Source of the DNA: Achromobacter denitrificans NBRC 15125
Lineage (GTDB): Bacteria > Pseudomonadota > Gammaproteobacteria > Burkholderiales > Burkholderiaceae_B
Assembly: GCF_001571365.1 (NCBI RefSeq)
Contig: NZ_BCTQ01000001.1
Location: forward strand, 372,001-436,000
Reading direction: 5' to 3'
DNA length: 64,000 nt
This document shows positions 16,060 through 27,359 of the stretch, one piece after another. Numbering within the stretch: the stretch's first letter is position 1; the number at the start of each line of letters is the position of its first letter. A program made the position numbers and the translations under genes. Under the pieces are notes generated by a model that saw only the letters and a list, made by a program, of their open reading frames with translations, was not told where the DNA came from and searched no databases.

Positions 16060-16749
16060 ATGATCACCCTATTCTCGTACCCCGGACTCTATGGGCTTGA
16101 GGACAACAATCCCTACGGCCTGAAGATCTACGCCTTCCTGAAGCTGTGCCGGCTGCCGTTCGACCACCGGCATACCCTCGACGTGCAATCGGCGCCGCGG
16201 GGGCAGTTGCCCTACGTGGTGGACGGCGACCTGGCCATCGGCGACAGCGACGCCATCATCGCCTACCTGAAGCGGCGCTACGAACTGACGATAGACAGCG
16301 CCCTCACCCCGCAGCAGCACGGGCTGGACCTGTTGATCCGCCGCACGCTGGACGATCTGTACTGGGTCATGTCGTATTCGCGCTGGCGCGACGACCGCTA
16401 TTGGCCGATCTTCAGGAAGGCGCTGCTGGACACCCATCCGGACGTGTCGCCCGAACAGATGGAGGCCGCCCGGCAATACAACTTCCAGCGCTACCACTAC
16501 CAGGGCATCGGCCGCTACGCGCCCGACGACGTCTACGCGCGCGGGGTCGCCGACCTGGAAGTCATCGCCGATCTGCTGGGCGACAAGGATTTCGTTTTCG
16601 GCCCCAATCCAGGCAGCGTGGACGCGGGCCTCTACGGTTTCCTGGCCAATATCCACTTTTACGCCATCGACACGCCGCTCAAGCAATTCCTGTCGTCGCG
16701 CCGCAATCTGGTGCGTCATTGCAACGCCTTGCGCGCCGACCTGGCCTAG
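16060..16749 (+). CDS. Glutathione S-transferase family protein
   Basis: 229 residues. A thioredoxin-like N-domain (ITLFSYPGLYGL, then QLPYVVDGDLAIGDSDAIIAYL) ending in the GST-type Asp-Ser-containing glutathione contact, and an alpha-helical C-domain with the DAGLYGFLANI motif. The N-terminal start and the short first domain resemble the metaxin/Fax-like branch rather than classical beta-class GSTs. Function unknown; cytoplasmic. It stands alone, 117 bp after tRNA-Leu and 75 bp before the PIN gene. Confidence 0.85.
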   Translation: MITLFSYPGLYGLEDNNPYGLKIYAFLKLCRLPFDHRHTLDVQSAPRGQLPYVVDGDLAIGDSDAIIAYLKRRYELTIDSALTPQQHGLDLLIRRTLDDLYWVMSYSRWRDDRYWPIFRKALLDTHPDVSPEQMEAARQYNFQRYHYQGIGRYAPDDVYARGVADLEVIADLLGDKDFVFGPNPGSVDAGLYGFLANIHFYAIDTPLKQFLSSRRNLVRHCNALRADLA

Positions 16750-16824
16750 GCGGGGCGGCCCCGCCGTTCCCCGACGAGCCGAAAAACCATTATTCTTGCG
16801 CCTCGCCTCTTTTCCTTACCGGCC

Positions 16825-17490
16825 ATGCCGCCGGGGCCCGCGCCGCGGCCCCGCTCCGGCCCGCCCCCGAATCGCATCTTGACCGCCGCTCCCGCCACTG
16901 CCCCCTTCATCGTCCTCGACGCCTGCGTCCTCATGTCCGGCATCCTGCGCCGCCTGCTGTTGCGGCTGGCCGAGGCCGGCGTGTTCGTGCCGGTCTGGAC
17001 CGACCGCATCGGCGAGGAATGGCGCCGCAACGCCTCGCGCATCTGGACCATACCGCCCGAGGTCATGAACGAGTTGTGGGACGACATGAATGCGCGCTTT
17101 CCCGCCGCCCGGGAGGTGGACACGCAAGTCTACGAAGCGTCCCTGCGCTACAGCGACCCCAAGGATTTTCACGTGATCGCGGCCGGCCTGGCGCGCCGCG
17201 CCCGCTGCGGCCTGCAGCAACCGCCGGTGGTGCAGGTCCTGACGTGGAACCTGAAGGATTTCAACCGCTCGGAGTTGCGTCGCCAGGGGCTGGACGTCTA
17301 CAACCCCGACCGCATGCTGGTGCAATGGTGGCAGGCCGGCGCCGACCCGATCCGCGCCGCGGTGGCGCAGGTGCCCGCCGACTACGTCGCGCTGGGGCGC
17401 GAGCCCGAGCCGCTGTCGGCGACGCTGCACCGCGAGCGGCTGTACGGCCTGAAGAACCTGCTGGCGCGAGACGCCGCGCCGGCGGCCTGA
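16825..17490 (+). CDS. PIN-domain protein (putative RNase, toxin-like)
   Basis: 221 residues. After a Pro-rich N-terminus of about 28 residues the sequence FIVLDACVLMSGILRRLLLR gives the first PIN acidic strand, followed by the acidic residues of VWTDRIGEEWRRN and TWNLKDFN. PIN domains are metal-dependent RNases, often VapC-like toxins. No antitoxin gene is next to it, so it is probably a solitary chromosomal PIN protein. The true start may be a downstream TTG near 16880, because the first residues are low-complexity. Confidence 0.75.
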   Translation: MPPGPAPRPRSGPPPNRILTAAPATAPFIVLDACVLMSGILRRLLLRLAEAGVFVPVWTDRIGEEWRRNASRIWTIPPEVMNELWDDMNARFPAAREVDTQVYEASLRYSDPKDFHVIAAGLARRARCGLQQPPVVQVLTWNLKDFNRSELRRQGLDVYNPDRMLVQWWQAGADPIRAAVAQVPADYVALGREPEPLSATLHRERLYGLKNLLARDAAPAA

Positions 17491-17506
17491 ATCCGAGCGG
17501 CGCCGC

Positions 17507-18724
17507 TCAGTGGTCGTGATTGCTGGCGGCGAATCCGGCGGCGTTCAGCACTTCTATCACTTCCTGGATGTGCTCGTGCCCGCGGGTCTGCAGCACGAAA
17601 TCCACTTCGACGTTGCGCACCGGCAGTGAGGTAAAGGCGCGCTGGTGGTGCACCTCGGTGATGTTGGCCTGCGCGTCGGCGATGAGCTTGGTGGCATGGG
17701 CCAGCGCGCCCGGCAGGTCGCGCAGGTCCACGCGGATGCGGGCCAGGCGCCCGGCGCGCACCATGCCGCGCTCGATCAGTTCGCCCAGCATCAGCGGGTC
17801 GATATTGCCGCCGGTCAGCACCAGGCCGATGCGCTTGCCCTGGTAGGGGCTGGCGCCGGCTTCCTGCGCATGCAGCAGCGCGGCCAGGCCCGCCGCGCCG
17901 GCGCCTTCGACGACGGTCTTTTCGATTTCCAGCAACACCACGATGGCGTGCTCGATATCGCTCTCGGACACCAGTTCGATCCGGTCGACCAGCTGGCTCA
18001 CGATAGGCTGCGTCAGCGCGCCGGGCGATTTTACGGCGATGCCTTCGGCGATGGTGTACTGCCCCTGCGGCATGGACACGCCGTTGACCGCCGCATACAT
18101 GGACGGAAAGCGTTCGGTCTGCACGCCCACGATCTCGATGCCGGGCTTGAGCGCCTTGGCCGCGGTGGCGATCCCGGAAATCAGGCCGCCCCCGCCGATC
18201 GCGATGACCAGCGTGTCCAGTTGCGGCTGGTCTTCCAGCATTTCAAGGGCCACCGTGCCCTGCCCCGAAATGACGGCTTCGTCGTCATACGGATGGATCA
18301 TGGTCAGCCCGCGTTCCTGCGCCAGTTCGTAGCCGCGCGCCTTGGCGTCGTCGAAGGTGTCGCCCGCCAGCACCACTTCGGCGCCGAAACGGCGCGTATT
18401 GGCGACCTTCACGGTGGGCGTGAAGCGCGGCATCACGATCACCGCCGGCACGCCCATGCGCTGCGCATGGTAGGCCACTCCCTGGGCATGGTTGCCCGCC
18501 GACACGGCGATCACGCCCGCCGCGCGCTCGGCGTCCGACAGCGTCAGCATGCGGTTCAGCGCTCCCCGCTCCTTGAACGACGCCGTGAACTGCAGGTTCT
18601 CGAACTTCAGCCAGATTTCGGCGCCGAAGATGTCGGACAGCGTGCGGGAAAGGGTAAACGGGGTCTTCAGCACCTGGCCGCGCAGGTTCTCGCGGGCAGT
18701 CTGAATGGAGGCGATATCGATCAC
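17507..18724 (-). CDS. ilvA: Threonine ammonia-lyase
   Basis: 405 residues. A fold-type II PLP enzyme with Schiff-base Lys51 in TASFKERGALNRM, the SAGNHAQGVAYHA substrate loop and the glycine-rich phosphate loop IGGGGLISG near residue 178, then a single C-terminal ACT domain (last 80 residues, HHQRAFTSLPVRNVEVDFVL). It converts threonine to 2-oxobutanoate, the first committed step to isoleucine. The length with one ACT domain suits the shorter biosynthetic/catabolic type; ilvA or tdcB naming is not decidable. The start codon is GTG. It lies 13 bp after the lipoprotein gene. Confidence 0.9.
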   Translation of the reverse strand: MIDIASIQTARENLRGQVLKTPFTLSRTLSDIFGAEIWLKFENLQFTASFKERGALNRMLTLSDAERAAGVIAVSAGNHAQGVAYHAQRMGVPAVIVMPRFTPTVKVANTRRFGAEVVLAGDTFDDAKARGYELAQERGLTMIHPYDDEAVISGQGTVALEMLEDQPQLDTLVIAIGGGGLISGIATAAKALKPGIEIVGVQTERFPSMYAAVNGVSMPQGQYTIAEGIAVKSPGALTQPIVSQLVDRIELVSESDIEHAIVVLLEIEKTVVEGAGAAGLAALLHAQEAGASPYQGKRIGLVLTGGNIDPLMLGELIERGMVRAGRLARIRVDLRDLPGALAHATKLIADAQANITEVHHQRAFTSLPVRNVEVDFVLQTRGHEHIQEVIEVLNAAGFAASNHDH

Positions 18725-18737
18725 GATGGAAATCCTG

Positions 18738-19478
18738 TTAACGCACCGGCAGGAAATTGAAGAGCAGCAGGCCTTGCGCGTAGTTGATCCCGATGCGCCG
18801 CGCGTTCTCGCCCAGCAGGTTGGCGATCAGGTCCAACCGGCCGATGATGGCGCCGAATTCGCGCTCAAAGCTGAGGTTCGTGGCGTTCTGGGACATTTCG
18901 TTGGCCAGCAGCAGGGGCTCGCCCTGGCTGTTCCGGCGGGACGCCAGCAGCCAGGCGGCGGCCTCGACGTTCCGTGCGGCATTGTAGACCCGCTGCCCGT
19001 CCAGCGCGTCCGTGGCGTACAGCCGGGTTTTCCCGTTGTGCGCGGCGATGATGGTGTCGGCCAGGCCGTAGATGAACGCGCCGACGCGGTCGCCGGCATA
19101 GTTGGGGTCGAGCGACACGGCCAGGATCTGGATGTCGCGCAGCCCGGCCAGGTCGGCGGGCGGGATCCGGACCTCGATGGCATGCTTGACCAGCGCCACC
19201 GCCTTCGCCTGGTCCGCCGCGCCGGTCTTGCGCCACTCGCGCGGATTGCGCCGATAGAGCTTGTCCAGGAGCACATAGAGGCTGGCGAGGTTGTCGCGCA
19301 CCTCCAGCGTGACGGTGCGGTTGAAATCGGTCTGGCCGAACTGGTCGGCGGACATGTCCTCGCTCTTGGGCCCGCGCTGGCCCGGCCCGGGACTGCTCAT
19401 GCAGCCCGCCAGCAAAGTCGCGAGCAGCGCCGCCGCGCCAGCGGATTTCAGCCATCCGGTCATGCCTTGATCATCCAT
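18738..19478 (-). CDS. Conserved hypothetical lipoprotein
   Basis: 246 residues. Signal sequence with lipobox L-L-A-G-C (about 22-26), so the mature protein should be membrane-tethered. The remainder is helical with no motif that I recognise; it contains a segment on degrading or counting units (VALVKHAIEVRIPPADLAGL) and a conserved Asn-rich stretch. A second ATG five codons in (19463) is an equally plausible start, because neither has an ideal ribosome binding site. Co-directional with ilvA. Function unknown. Confidence 0.75.
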   Translation of the reverse strand: MDDQGMTGWLKSAGAAALLATLLAGCMSSPGPGQRGPKSEDMSADQFGQTDFNRTVTLEVRDNLASLYVLLDKLYRRNPREWRKTGAADQAKAVALVKHAIEVRIPPADLAGLRDIQILAVSLDPNYAGDRVGAFIYGLADTIIAAHNGKTRLYATDALDGQRVYNAARNVEAAAWLLASRRNSQGEPLLLANEMSQNATNLSFEREFGAIIGRLDLIANLLGENARRIGINYAQGLLLFNFLPVR

Positions 19479-19606
19479 TTCCCCCCGCGCGAAAACGCCC
19501 CGAAGGCCGCCTTCGGCATGGGTCGGCCTTGCTCTTCGCGCAAGACTTTACAGGAAGTAGGGGCATTTGGGAGACGCCGGCCGCCGGGCGCTGCCGCCAG
19601 GCGCCC

Positions 19607-19639
19607 AAAAAAAACGGCGCCCTGAAAAAGGCGCCGTTT
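19607..19639 (-). terminator. Rho-independent terminator of pnp
   Basis: A 10-bp perfect stem (AAACGGCGCC/GGCGCCGTTT) with an 8-base loop, followed on the reverse strand by a run of eight T. It lies 24 bp past the pnp stop. Confidence 0.9.
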
Positions 19640-19662
19640 CCTGCACTACCGGTTACGCAGGC

Positions 19663-21825
19663 TTATTCGGCTTGCGGTTCGGATTGCGGAGCGGCTTCGG
19701 GAGCCGCAGCGGCTTGCTGCTGCTCGATCCCGCCGATGGCCTTGATCGACAGGCGCAGACGGCCCTTGTCGTCGGCCTCGATGACCTTGACGCGGACTTG
19801 CTGGCCGACCTTCAGCACATCGTTGATGTTGGCGATGCGATAGTTGGCGATCTCCGAGATGTGCAGCAGGCCGTCGCGGCCCGGCAGCACTTGCACGATG
19901 GCGCCGAAGTCCAGCAGGCGCAACACCGAGCCTTCGTAGATCTGGCCCACTTCGACGTCGGCGGTCAGTTCGACGATGCGACGCTGGGCTTCCTTGGCCT
20001 GCGCTTCGTCGACGCTGGCGATCACGATCGTGCCGTCGTCGGAGATGTCGATCTGCGTGCCGGTTTCTTCGGTCAGCGCGCGGATGGTGGCGCCGCCCTT
20101 GCCGATCACGTCGCGGATCTTCTCGGGGTTGATCTTGATGGTCAGCATGCGCGGAGCGAAAGCCGACAGCTCGCCGCGCGAACCGTCCAGCGCTTCCTTC
20201 ATCTTGCCGAGGATGTGCAGACGGCCTTCGCGGGCCTGGGCCAGCGCCACCTGCATGATTTCCTTGGTGATGCCCTGGATCTTGATGTCCATCTGCAGTG
20301 CGGTGACGCCGTTTTCGGTGCCCGCGACCTTGAAGTCCATGTCGCCCAGGTGATCTTCGTCGCCCAGGATGTCCGTCAGCACGGCGAACTTGCCGCCGTC
20401 CAGGATCAGGCCCATGGCCACGCCGGCCACGTGATCCTTGACCGGCACGCCGGCGTCCATCATGGCCAGCGAGCCGCCGCAGACCGAAGCCATCGACGAC
20501 GAGCCGTTGGACTCGGTGATTTCCGACACGATGCGGATCGTGTACTGGAAGTCTTCAGGGGCCGGCAGCAGCGGGATCAGCGCGCGCTTGGCCAGGCGGC
20601 CGTGGCCGATTTCGCGGCGCTTCGGCACGCCGATGCGGCCCGTTTCGCCGGTGGCGAACGGAGGCATGTTGTAGTGCAGCATGAAGCGGTCGCGGTACTC
20701 GCCCATGAGCGCGTCGATGATCTGCTCGTCCTGCTTGGTGCCGAGCGTGGCAACGACCAGCGCCTGGGTTTCACCGCGGGTGAACAGGGCGCTGCCGTGC
20801 GCGCGGGGCAGCACGCCCAGACGCACGCTGATGGGGCGCACGGTGCGGGTGTCGCGGCCGTCGATACGCGGTTCGCCGTTGAGGATCTGGCCGCGCACGA
20901 TCGAGGATTCGAGCGAGAACATGATGTTGTCGACGGTGACGGCGTCCGGCAGCGCTTCGCCCTTTTCGGCGGCGGCGGCGGCCAGCTTGGCCGACACGTC
21001 GGCCGACACTTCACGCAGCTTGGCGGTGCGGGCCTGCTTTTCGCGGATCTGGTAGGCGGCGTTCAGGCCTTCCTGGGCGGCTGCGGTCACAGCGGCGATC
21101 AGGGCCTCGTCCTTGGCGGGCGGCTGCCAGTCCCAATCGGGCTTGCCGGCGTCCTTGACCAGTTCGTGGATGGCGTTGATGACGGCCTGCATTTGCTCGT
21201 GGCCGTAGACCACGCCGCCCAGCATGATTTCTTCGGACAGCTGCTGCGCTTCCGATTCCACCATCAGCACGGCGTTTTCGGTGCCGGCGACGACCAGGTC
21301 CAGCTTGGAGGACTTCAGCTGCGAGGCGGTCGGGTTGATGGCGTACTGGCCATCGATGTAGCCCACGCGCGCGGCGCCGATCGGGCCGTTGAACGGGATG
21401 CCCGAAATGGCCAGCGCGGCCGAGGCGCCGATCATGGCGGCGATGTCGGGATCGATCTCGGGATTGACCGACAGCGTGTGGATGACCACCTGGACTTCGT
21501 TGTAGAAGTCTTCGGGGAACAGCGGACGCAGGGGACGGTCGATCAGGCGCGAGGTCAGCGTTTCCTTTTCGGAGGGCTTGCCTTCACGCTTGAAGAACCC
21601 GCCGGGGATACGGCCGGCGGCGTAGGTCTTCTCGATGTAGTCGACGGTCAGCGGGAAAAACGTCTGGCCGGGCTTGGCCTTCTTGGAAGCCACGACAGTG
21701 GCCAGGACGACGGTGTCCTCGATCGACACCACCACGGCGCCGGAGGCCTGGCGAGCGATCTCGCCAGTTTCCAGGACGACCGTATGCTGGCCGTACTGGA
21801 ACGATTTTGTCACTTTATTGAACAT
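19663..21825 (-). CDS. pnp: Polynucleotide phosphorylase
   Basis: 720 residues, the full family length: two RNase PH-like domains separated by a helical region, then KH (about 560-615) and S1 (about 625-695, [21 protein letters not shown]). The second RNase PH domain holds the catalytic [21 protein letters not shown] and [14 protein letters not shown]. It degrades RNA 3' to 5' by phosphorolysis and is part of the degradosome. The C-terminal tail after S1 is an Ala/Gln-rich stretch. It lies 90 bp after rpsO, with a hairpin in the gap. Confidence 0.98.
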   Translation of the reverse strand: MFNKVTKSFQYGQHTVVLETGEIARQASGAVVVSIEDTVVLATVVASKKAKPGQTFFPLTVDYIEKTYAAGRIPGGFFKREGKPSEKETLTSRLIDRPLRPLFPEDFYNEVQVVIHTLSVNPEIDPDIAAMIGASAALAISGIPFNGPIGAARVGYIDGQYAINPTASQLKSSKLDLVVAGTENAVLMVESEAQQLSEEIMLGGVVYGHEQMQAVINAIHELVKDAGKPDWDWQPPAKDEALIAAVTAAAQEGLNAAYQIREKQARTAKLREVSADVSAKLAAAAAEKGEALPDAVTVDNIMFSLESSIVRGQILNGEPRIDGRDTRTVRPISVRLGVLPRAHGSALFTRGETQALVVATLGTKQDEQIIDALMGEYRDRFMLHYNMPPFATGETGRIGVPKRREIGHGRLAKRALIPLLPAPEDFQYTIRIVSEITESNGSSSMASVCGGSLAMMDAGVPVKDHVAGVAMGLILDGGKFAVLTDILGDEDHLGDMDFKVAGTENGVTALQMDIKIQGITKEIMQVALAQAREGRLHILGKMKEALDGSRGELSAFAPRMLTIKINPEKIRDVIGKGGATIRALTEETGTQIDISDDGTIVIASVDEAQAKEAQRRIVELTADVEVGQIYEGSVLRLLDFGAIVQVLPGRDGLLHISEIANYRIANINDVLKVGQQVRVKVIEADDKGRLRLSIKAIGGIEQQQAAAAPEAAPQSEPQAE

Positions 21826-21849
21826 GACGATTATTCCTTACAAATGAAA

Positions 21850-21889
21850 AACCGTGGCCGTCGCGACATACGTCGCACCGACCACGGTT
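21850..21889 (-). promoter_or_regulatory. rpsO-pnp intergenic hairpin (likely RNase III processing site)
   Basis: AACCGTGG-CCG...GCGAC pairs with GTCGC...CGACCACGGTT, forming a long interrupted stem in the pnp leader. In E. coli a hairpin here is cut by RNase III, and PNPase then represses its own mRNA. The same arrangement here suggests the same autocontrol; cleavage is inferred. Confidence 0.65.
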
Positions 21890-21915
21890 GCGTCATGGGG
21901 AGCCAGCCCCGTCGA

Positions 21916-22185
21916 TCACTTGCGCAGACCGAGTTTTTCGATCAGTGCGCGGTACGAATCGGGATTGCGGCCCTTGAGATAGTCGAGCAGCTTGCGGCGA
22001 CGGCTGACCATGCGCAGCAGACCGCGGCGCGAGTGGTGATCCTTCATGTGTTCTTTGAAGTGACCGGTCAGCTCGTTGATACGGGCGGTGAGCAGAGCCA
22101 CCTGGACTTCGGGGGAGCCGGTATCGCCTTGAGCGCGTTGGAATTGCGCAACGATATCGGATTTCTTGATGTCAGCTACAGACAT
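21916..22185 (-). CDS. rpsO: 30S ribosomal protein S15
   Basis: 89 residues, the exact family size. It contains [20 protein letters not shown] (the rRNA-contacting segment) and ends [10 protein letters not shown]15 binds the central domain of 16S rRNA early in 30S assembly. It is the first gene of the rpsO-pnp unit. Confidence 0.99.
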   Translation of the reverse strand: MSVADIKKSDIVAQFQRAQGDTGSPEVQVALLTARINELTGHFKEHMKDHHSRRGLLRMVSRRRKLLDYLKGRNPDSYRALIEKLGLRK

Positions 22186-22551
22186 TAATGACCTCTTCGG
22201 ACATGCGACAGGGCCGAGGCGCCCTGACGTGGTTTGGAAAAATTTTGCGCGAACCTGGCTGAATTCGCTTTCTCACTGCTGCCAATGATGACTCAAACAG
22301 TGCCTGGACTATGCCTGGACGCCTTTAGTCTTGAGTTTTCCTCAATCGAGTTTCCTCAGTCGAGTCTTCCTCAAAGCACGGGTCAAAGCCTAACTTCCAG
22401 GCCACTGTGGCCGGCGCAAAGTATCTTGCAGAATCAATACACTTGATAAAGCTCGATGATTATAGCTGATTCGCTAGAATTACCCCAACGCGCCGGGCCA
22501 GCCCCCTCCCAGGGCCGGAAGGCCGCGATCCGACCTCCGCAGGAGATAAAT
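22186..22551. other. Intergenic region between rpsO and a divergent lipoprotein gene
   Basis: A 366-bp divergent spacer that must hold the rpsO-pnp promoter and that of the lipoprotein gene. It is notably less G+C-rich than its flanks. At about 22327-22375 it has three imperfect direct repeats of the form TC-GAGT-TTCCTCA. I see no open frame or RNA gene in it. Confidence 0.5.
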
Positions 22552-23070
22552 ATGTCTAAATATTACAGAATCGCCCGCACCACGCTCGCCGCCGCGGCGC
22601 TGGCCGGCCTGGCGGCCTGCGCGAACATGGCCCAAATCCAGCCTGGCACGCCCTACGCCGACGTCCTGACCCAGTTCGGCCGTCCCAACTTCGAATGCCC
22701 GCAGGCCGGCGGCGGGCGCCGCGTCATCTGGACGCAACAGCCCATGGGCCAGTACGCCTGGGGCACCAACGTCGGCACAGACGGCCGCGTAGACCGCGTC
22801 GTGCCGCTGCTGACGGACGCCCACTTCAAGGTGCTGGAAGTCGGCGACTGGGGCCCCGACCGCGTGCGCTGCGAATTCGGCCCGCCCGCCCGCATCGAGG
22901 AAGCCGGCCTGGGCGAAAAGCGCGAAGTCGTGTGGTCGTACCGCTACAAGGAAAACAGCGTCTGGAACTCGCTCATGTACGTCTACATGGGCCGCGACGG
23001 CAACAAGGTCACGCACTTCCATCCGGGTCCCGACCCGATGTACGACGACGATAAGTTCATGTGGTGGTAG
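22552..23070 (+). CDS. Conserved hypothetical lipoprotein
   Basis: 172 residues. ATG 22552 with AGGAG upstream begins a signal peptide with lipobox L-A-A-C; the longer open frame before it lacks one. The mature part starts with MAQIQPGTPYADVLTQFGRP, which resembles the SmpA/OmlA-type beta-alpha lipoprotein motif (a G-x-P-x-x-x-V-x-x-x-x-G pattern), seen twice: the second is KVLEVGDWGPDRVRCEFGPP. The C-terminus is rich in Asp and Trp. It is probably an outer-membrane-facing lipoprotein; function unknown. Convergent with pssA. Confidence 0.8.
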   Translation: MSKYYRIARTTLAAAALAGLAACANMAQIQPGTPYADVLTQFGRPNFECPQAGGGRRVIWTQQPMGQYAWGTNVGTDGRVDRVVPLLTDAHFKVLEVGDWGPDRVRCEFGPPARIEEAGLGEKREVVWSYRYKENSVWNSLMYVYMGRDGNKVTHFHPGPDPMYDDDKFMWW

Positions 23071-23098
23071 GTCTCGCGTTTTCTTTGCGCGGCGCCGG

Positions 23099-23872
23099 TC
23101 AGGACGTATGGCCGCGGCGCTCTTGCGTCAGGCGGCGCGCCCGGTTCCAGCGCCACGCCCAGGTGATCCAGCCCGACAGGCCGTACAGCACGAAGAGGCC
23201 GAACAGCACCACCGGAGGATCGCTGGACACGAACACGAACACGGCAACCACCAGCAGGATGCCCCAGAACGGCACGCTGCGGCCCAGCGCGAAGCTCTTG
23301 CCGCTGAAGAACGGCGCGTTCGACACCATGGTGATGCCGGCGTACATGGTGAGCGTGAACGCGACCCATGCCATCAGGCTGTCGTGGATGGGCAGCTTGT
23401 TGTCCACCGCCAGCCACACGAAGCCCGCCACCAGCGCGGCCGCGGCCGGGCTGGGCAACCCCTGGAAGTAGCGTTTGTCCACTACGGCGATATTGGTGTT
23501 GAAGCGCGCCAGGCGCAGCGCGGCGCCCGATACGTACACGAAGGCGGCCAGCCAGCCCCAGCGGCCCAGGTCGTTCAGGATCCATTCGTACATGACCAGC
23601 GCGGGGGCCACGCCGAAAGACGTCATGTCGGAAAGCGAGTCGTACTGTTCGCCGAAGGCCGACTGGGTGTTGGTCAGGCGCGCCACGCGGCCATCCATGC
23701 CGTCCAACACCATGGCGACGAAGATGGCGATGGCGGCGACTTCGAAGCGGTCGTTCATGGCCTGCACGACGGCGTAGAACCCCGCGAACAACGCCGCGGT
23801 GGTGAACGCGTTGGGCAGCAGGTAGATGCTTCGGTGGCGGTTCTCGGAATCGCGCATGGAAAAATTGGGCAT
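23099..23872 (-). CDS. pssA: CDP-diacylglycerol--serine O-phosphatidyltransferase
   Basis: 257 residues with several membrane segments and the CDP-alcohol phosphotransferase motif DGMDGRVARLTNTQSAFGEQ followed by YDSLSD, that is D-G-x2-A-R-x8-G-x3-D-x3-D, near residues 60-82. It makes phosphatidylserine for phosphatidylethanolamine in the inner membrane. It follows ilvC on the same strand, separated by an intrinsic terminator, an arrangement common in Burkholderiales. Confidence 0.93.
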   Translation of the reverse strand: MPNFSMRDSENRHRSIYLLPNAFTTAALFAGFYAVVQAMNDRFEVAAIAIFVAMVLDGMDGRVARLTNTQSAFGEQYDSLSDMTSFGVAPALVMYEWILNDLGRWGWLAAFVYVSGAALRLARFNTNIAVVDKRYFQGLPSPAAAALVAGFVWLAVDNKLPIHDSLMAWVAFTLTMYAGITMVSNAPFFSGKSFALGRSVPFWGILLVVAVFVFVSSDPPVVLFGLFVLYGLSGWITWAWRWNRARRLTQERRGHTS

Positions 23873-23970
23873 GGTCTCAATAACTTACAACGAACACTGA
23901 AAGGTTAACCCATCTGGCCCCGCTTGCGGGCCGCAGCAAGAGGCATACCTGCGATTGAACCGGAACGGCA

Positions 23971-24004
23971 AAAAAAACGGCATGCCCGTATAAGGCATGC
24001 CGTT
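23971..24004 (-). terminator. Rho-independent terminator of the ilvBHC operon
   Basis: The stem ACGGCATGCC/GGCATGCCGT with a short loop is followed on the reverse strand by a run of seven T, 46 bp past the ilvC stop. It separates ilvBHC transcripts from pssA. Confidence 0.88.
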
Positions 24005-24049
24005 CTGACCCTGATTGCGCGGGGACGGAACCCCGCGCGGTGTCCGGGA

Positions 24050-25632
<1,583 letters not shown>

Positions 25633-25643
25633 GGGTGGCCTCC

Positions 25644-27359
25644 TTACAGGTCTTCAGAGCCGAGCAGCATTTCGGTCAACCCGCGTCCGGCCTTGACCAT
25701 CGGCCACACGTTTTCGGTGCGGTCGGTGATGAAGTCCAGGAAGACCAGGCGGTCCTTGTGCTTCTTGAACGCCTCGCGCAGCGCGGGCTCGACGTCAGCC
25801 GGGCGCTCGATGCGCAGACCCACGTGGCCATAGGCCTCGGCCACCTTGACGAAATCGGGCAGCGAATCCATGTACGACTCGGAATAGCGCGAACCGTAGT
25901 CGATCTGCTGCCACTGCCGGACCATGCCCAGGAAGCGGTTGTTCAGGCAGACGATCTTCGGCGTCAGGCGGTACTGGTGGCAGGTCGACAGTTCCTGGAT
26001 GTTCATCTGGATGGACGCTTCGCCGGTGATGACGGCCACGTCGTGCCCGGGATTGGCCATCTGCACGCCCATGGCGTACGGCAGGCCGACGCCCATGGTG
26101 CCCAGGCCGCCGGAGTTGATCCAGCGGCGCGGCTTGTCGAACTTGTAGTACTGCGCCGCCCACATCTGGTGCTGGCCCACGTCGGAGGTCACGAAGGCGT
26201 CGCCGCCCGTCACTTCCCAGAGCTTCTCCACCACGTACTGCGGCTTGATGACTTCGTCCGAGTTGGCGAACTTCAGGCATTCCTTGCCGCGCCAGGTCTC
26301 GACCTGCTCCCACCACTTGGCGATGGAGGCGGGCTTGTGCTCGGCGGCGGCGATGTCGTACTGCGCGCTGAGGTCGGCCAGGACGTCCTTCACGTTGCCC
26401 ACGATCGGCACGTCCACGCGCACGCGCTTGGAGATCGACGAGGGATCGATGTCGATATGGATGATCTTGCGGGCGTTCTGCGCGAAGTGCTTGGGATTGC
26501 CGATCACGCGGTCGTCGAAGCGGGCGCCGATGGCCAGCAGCACGTCGCAGTGCTGCATCGCCATATTGGCTTCGTACGTGCCGTGCATGCCGGGCATGCC
26601 CACGAACTGGCCGCTGCTGGCGGGATAGCCGCCCAGCCCCATCAGGGTGCTGGTACAAGGCGCGCCCAGCTGCGTCACGAGCTTGTTGAGCTCCGGCGCG
26701 GCGTTCGACAGGATGACCCCGCCGCCCGTGTAGATCATCGGACGCTCGGCCGCCAGCAGCATCTGCACGGCCTTCTTGATCTGCCCCTGGTGGCCCTTGT
26801 TGACGGGCGCGTAGGAACGCATCGAGATCTCGCCCTTGGGCGGCGTGTATTTGCACTGCGCGACGGTGATGTCCTTGGGGATATCCACCAGCACCGGGCC
26901 GGGACGGCCGGTGCGCGCGATGTAGAACGCGCGGCGCATGGTTTCGGCCAGATCCTTGACGTCGCGCACCAGGAAGTTGTGCTTGACGCAGGGACGCGTG
27001 ATGCCGACGGTGTCGCATTCCTGAAAGGCGTCCTCGCCGATGGCCGCAGTGGGCACCTGCCCGCTGATGATCACCATCGGGATGGAGTCCATATAGGCGG
27101 TGGCGATGCCGGTGACGGCATTGGTCACGCCCGGGCCGCTGGTCACGATGCAGACGCCTACCTTCTGCGACGAGCGCGAATAGGCATCGGCGGCATGCAC
27201 GGCGGCCTGCTCGTGGCGCACCAGGATATGCTGGAATTTGTCTTGCTTGAAAATCGCGTCGTAGATGTAAAGCACCGCGCCGCCGGGGTAGCCGAAAACG
27301 TGTTCCACGCCTTCTTCGGCCAGGCAGCGCACGACGATATCGGCGCCATTCAGTTCCAT
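25644..27359 (-). CDS. ilvB: Acetolactate synthase large subunit
   Basis: 571 residues, a ThDP enzyme. EEGVEHVFGYPGGAVL holds the start of the PYR domain with the catalytic Glu in RHEQAAVHAADAYSR; the ThDP/Mg site is GEASIQMNIQELSTC followed by LNNRFLGMVRQW (GDG-x-NN type, here GEA). ATG 27359 with AGGA nine bases ahead is the start; the frame extends 25 codons upstream without homology. It condenses pyruvate with pyruvate or 2-oxobutanoate and is the first gene of the operon. The ilvI name is equally valid. Confidence 0.95.
   Translation of the reverse strand: MELNGADIVVRCLAEEGVEHVFGYPGGAVLYIYDAIFKQDKFQHILVRHEQAAVHAADAYSRSSQKVGVCIVTSGPGVTNAVTGIATAYMDSIPMVIISGQVPTAAIGEDAFQECDTVGITRPCVKHNFLVRDVKDLAETMRRAFYIARTGRPGPVLVDIPKDITVAQCKYTPPKGEISMRSYAPVNKGHQGQIKKAVQMLLAAERPMIYTGGGVILSNAAPELNKLVTQLGAPCTSTLMGLGGYPASSGQFVGMPGMHGTYEANMAMQHCDVLLAIGARFDDRVIGNPKHFAQNARKIIHIDIDPSSISKRVRVDVPIVGNVKDVLADLSAQYDIAAAEHKPASIAKWWEQVETWRGKECLKFANSDEVIKPQYVVEKLWEVTGGDAFVTSDVGQHQMWAAQYYKFDKPRRWINSGGLGTMGVGLPYAMGVQMANPGHDVAVITGEASIQMNIQELSTCHQYRLTPKIVCLNNRFLGMVRQWQQIDYGSRYSESYMDSLPDFVKVAEAYGHVGLRIERPADVEPALREAFKKHKDRLVFLDFITDRTENVWPMVKAGRGLTEMLLGSEDL

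Noticed and set aside
19567-22188. An 873-codon forward frame opposite pnp and rpsO
   Set aside because: Antisense to two certain genes; no domain in the translation.
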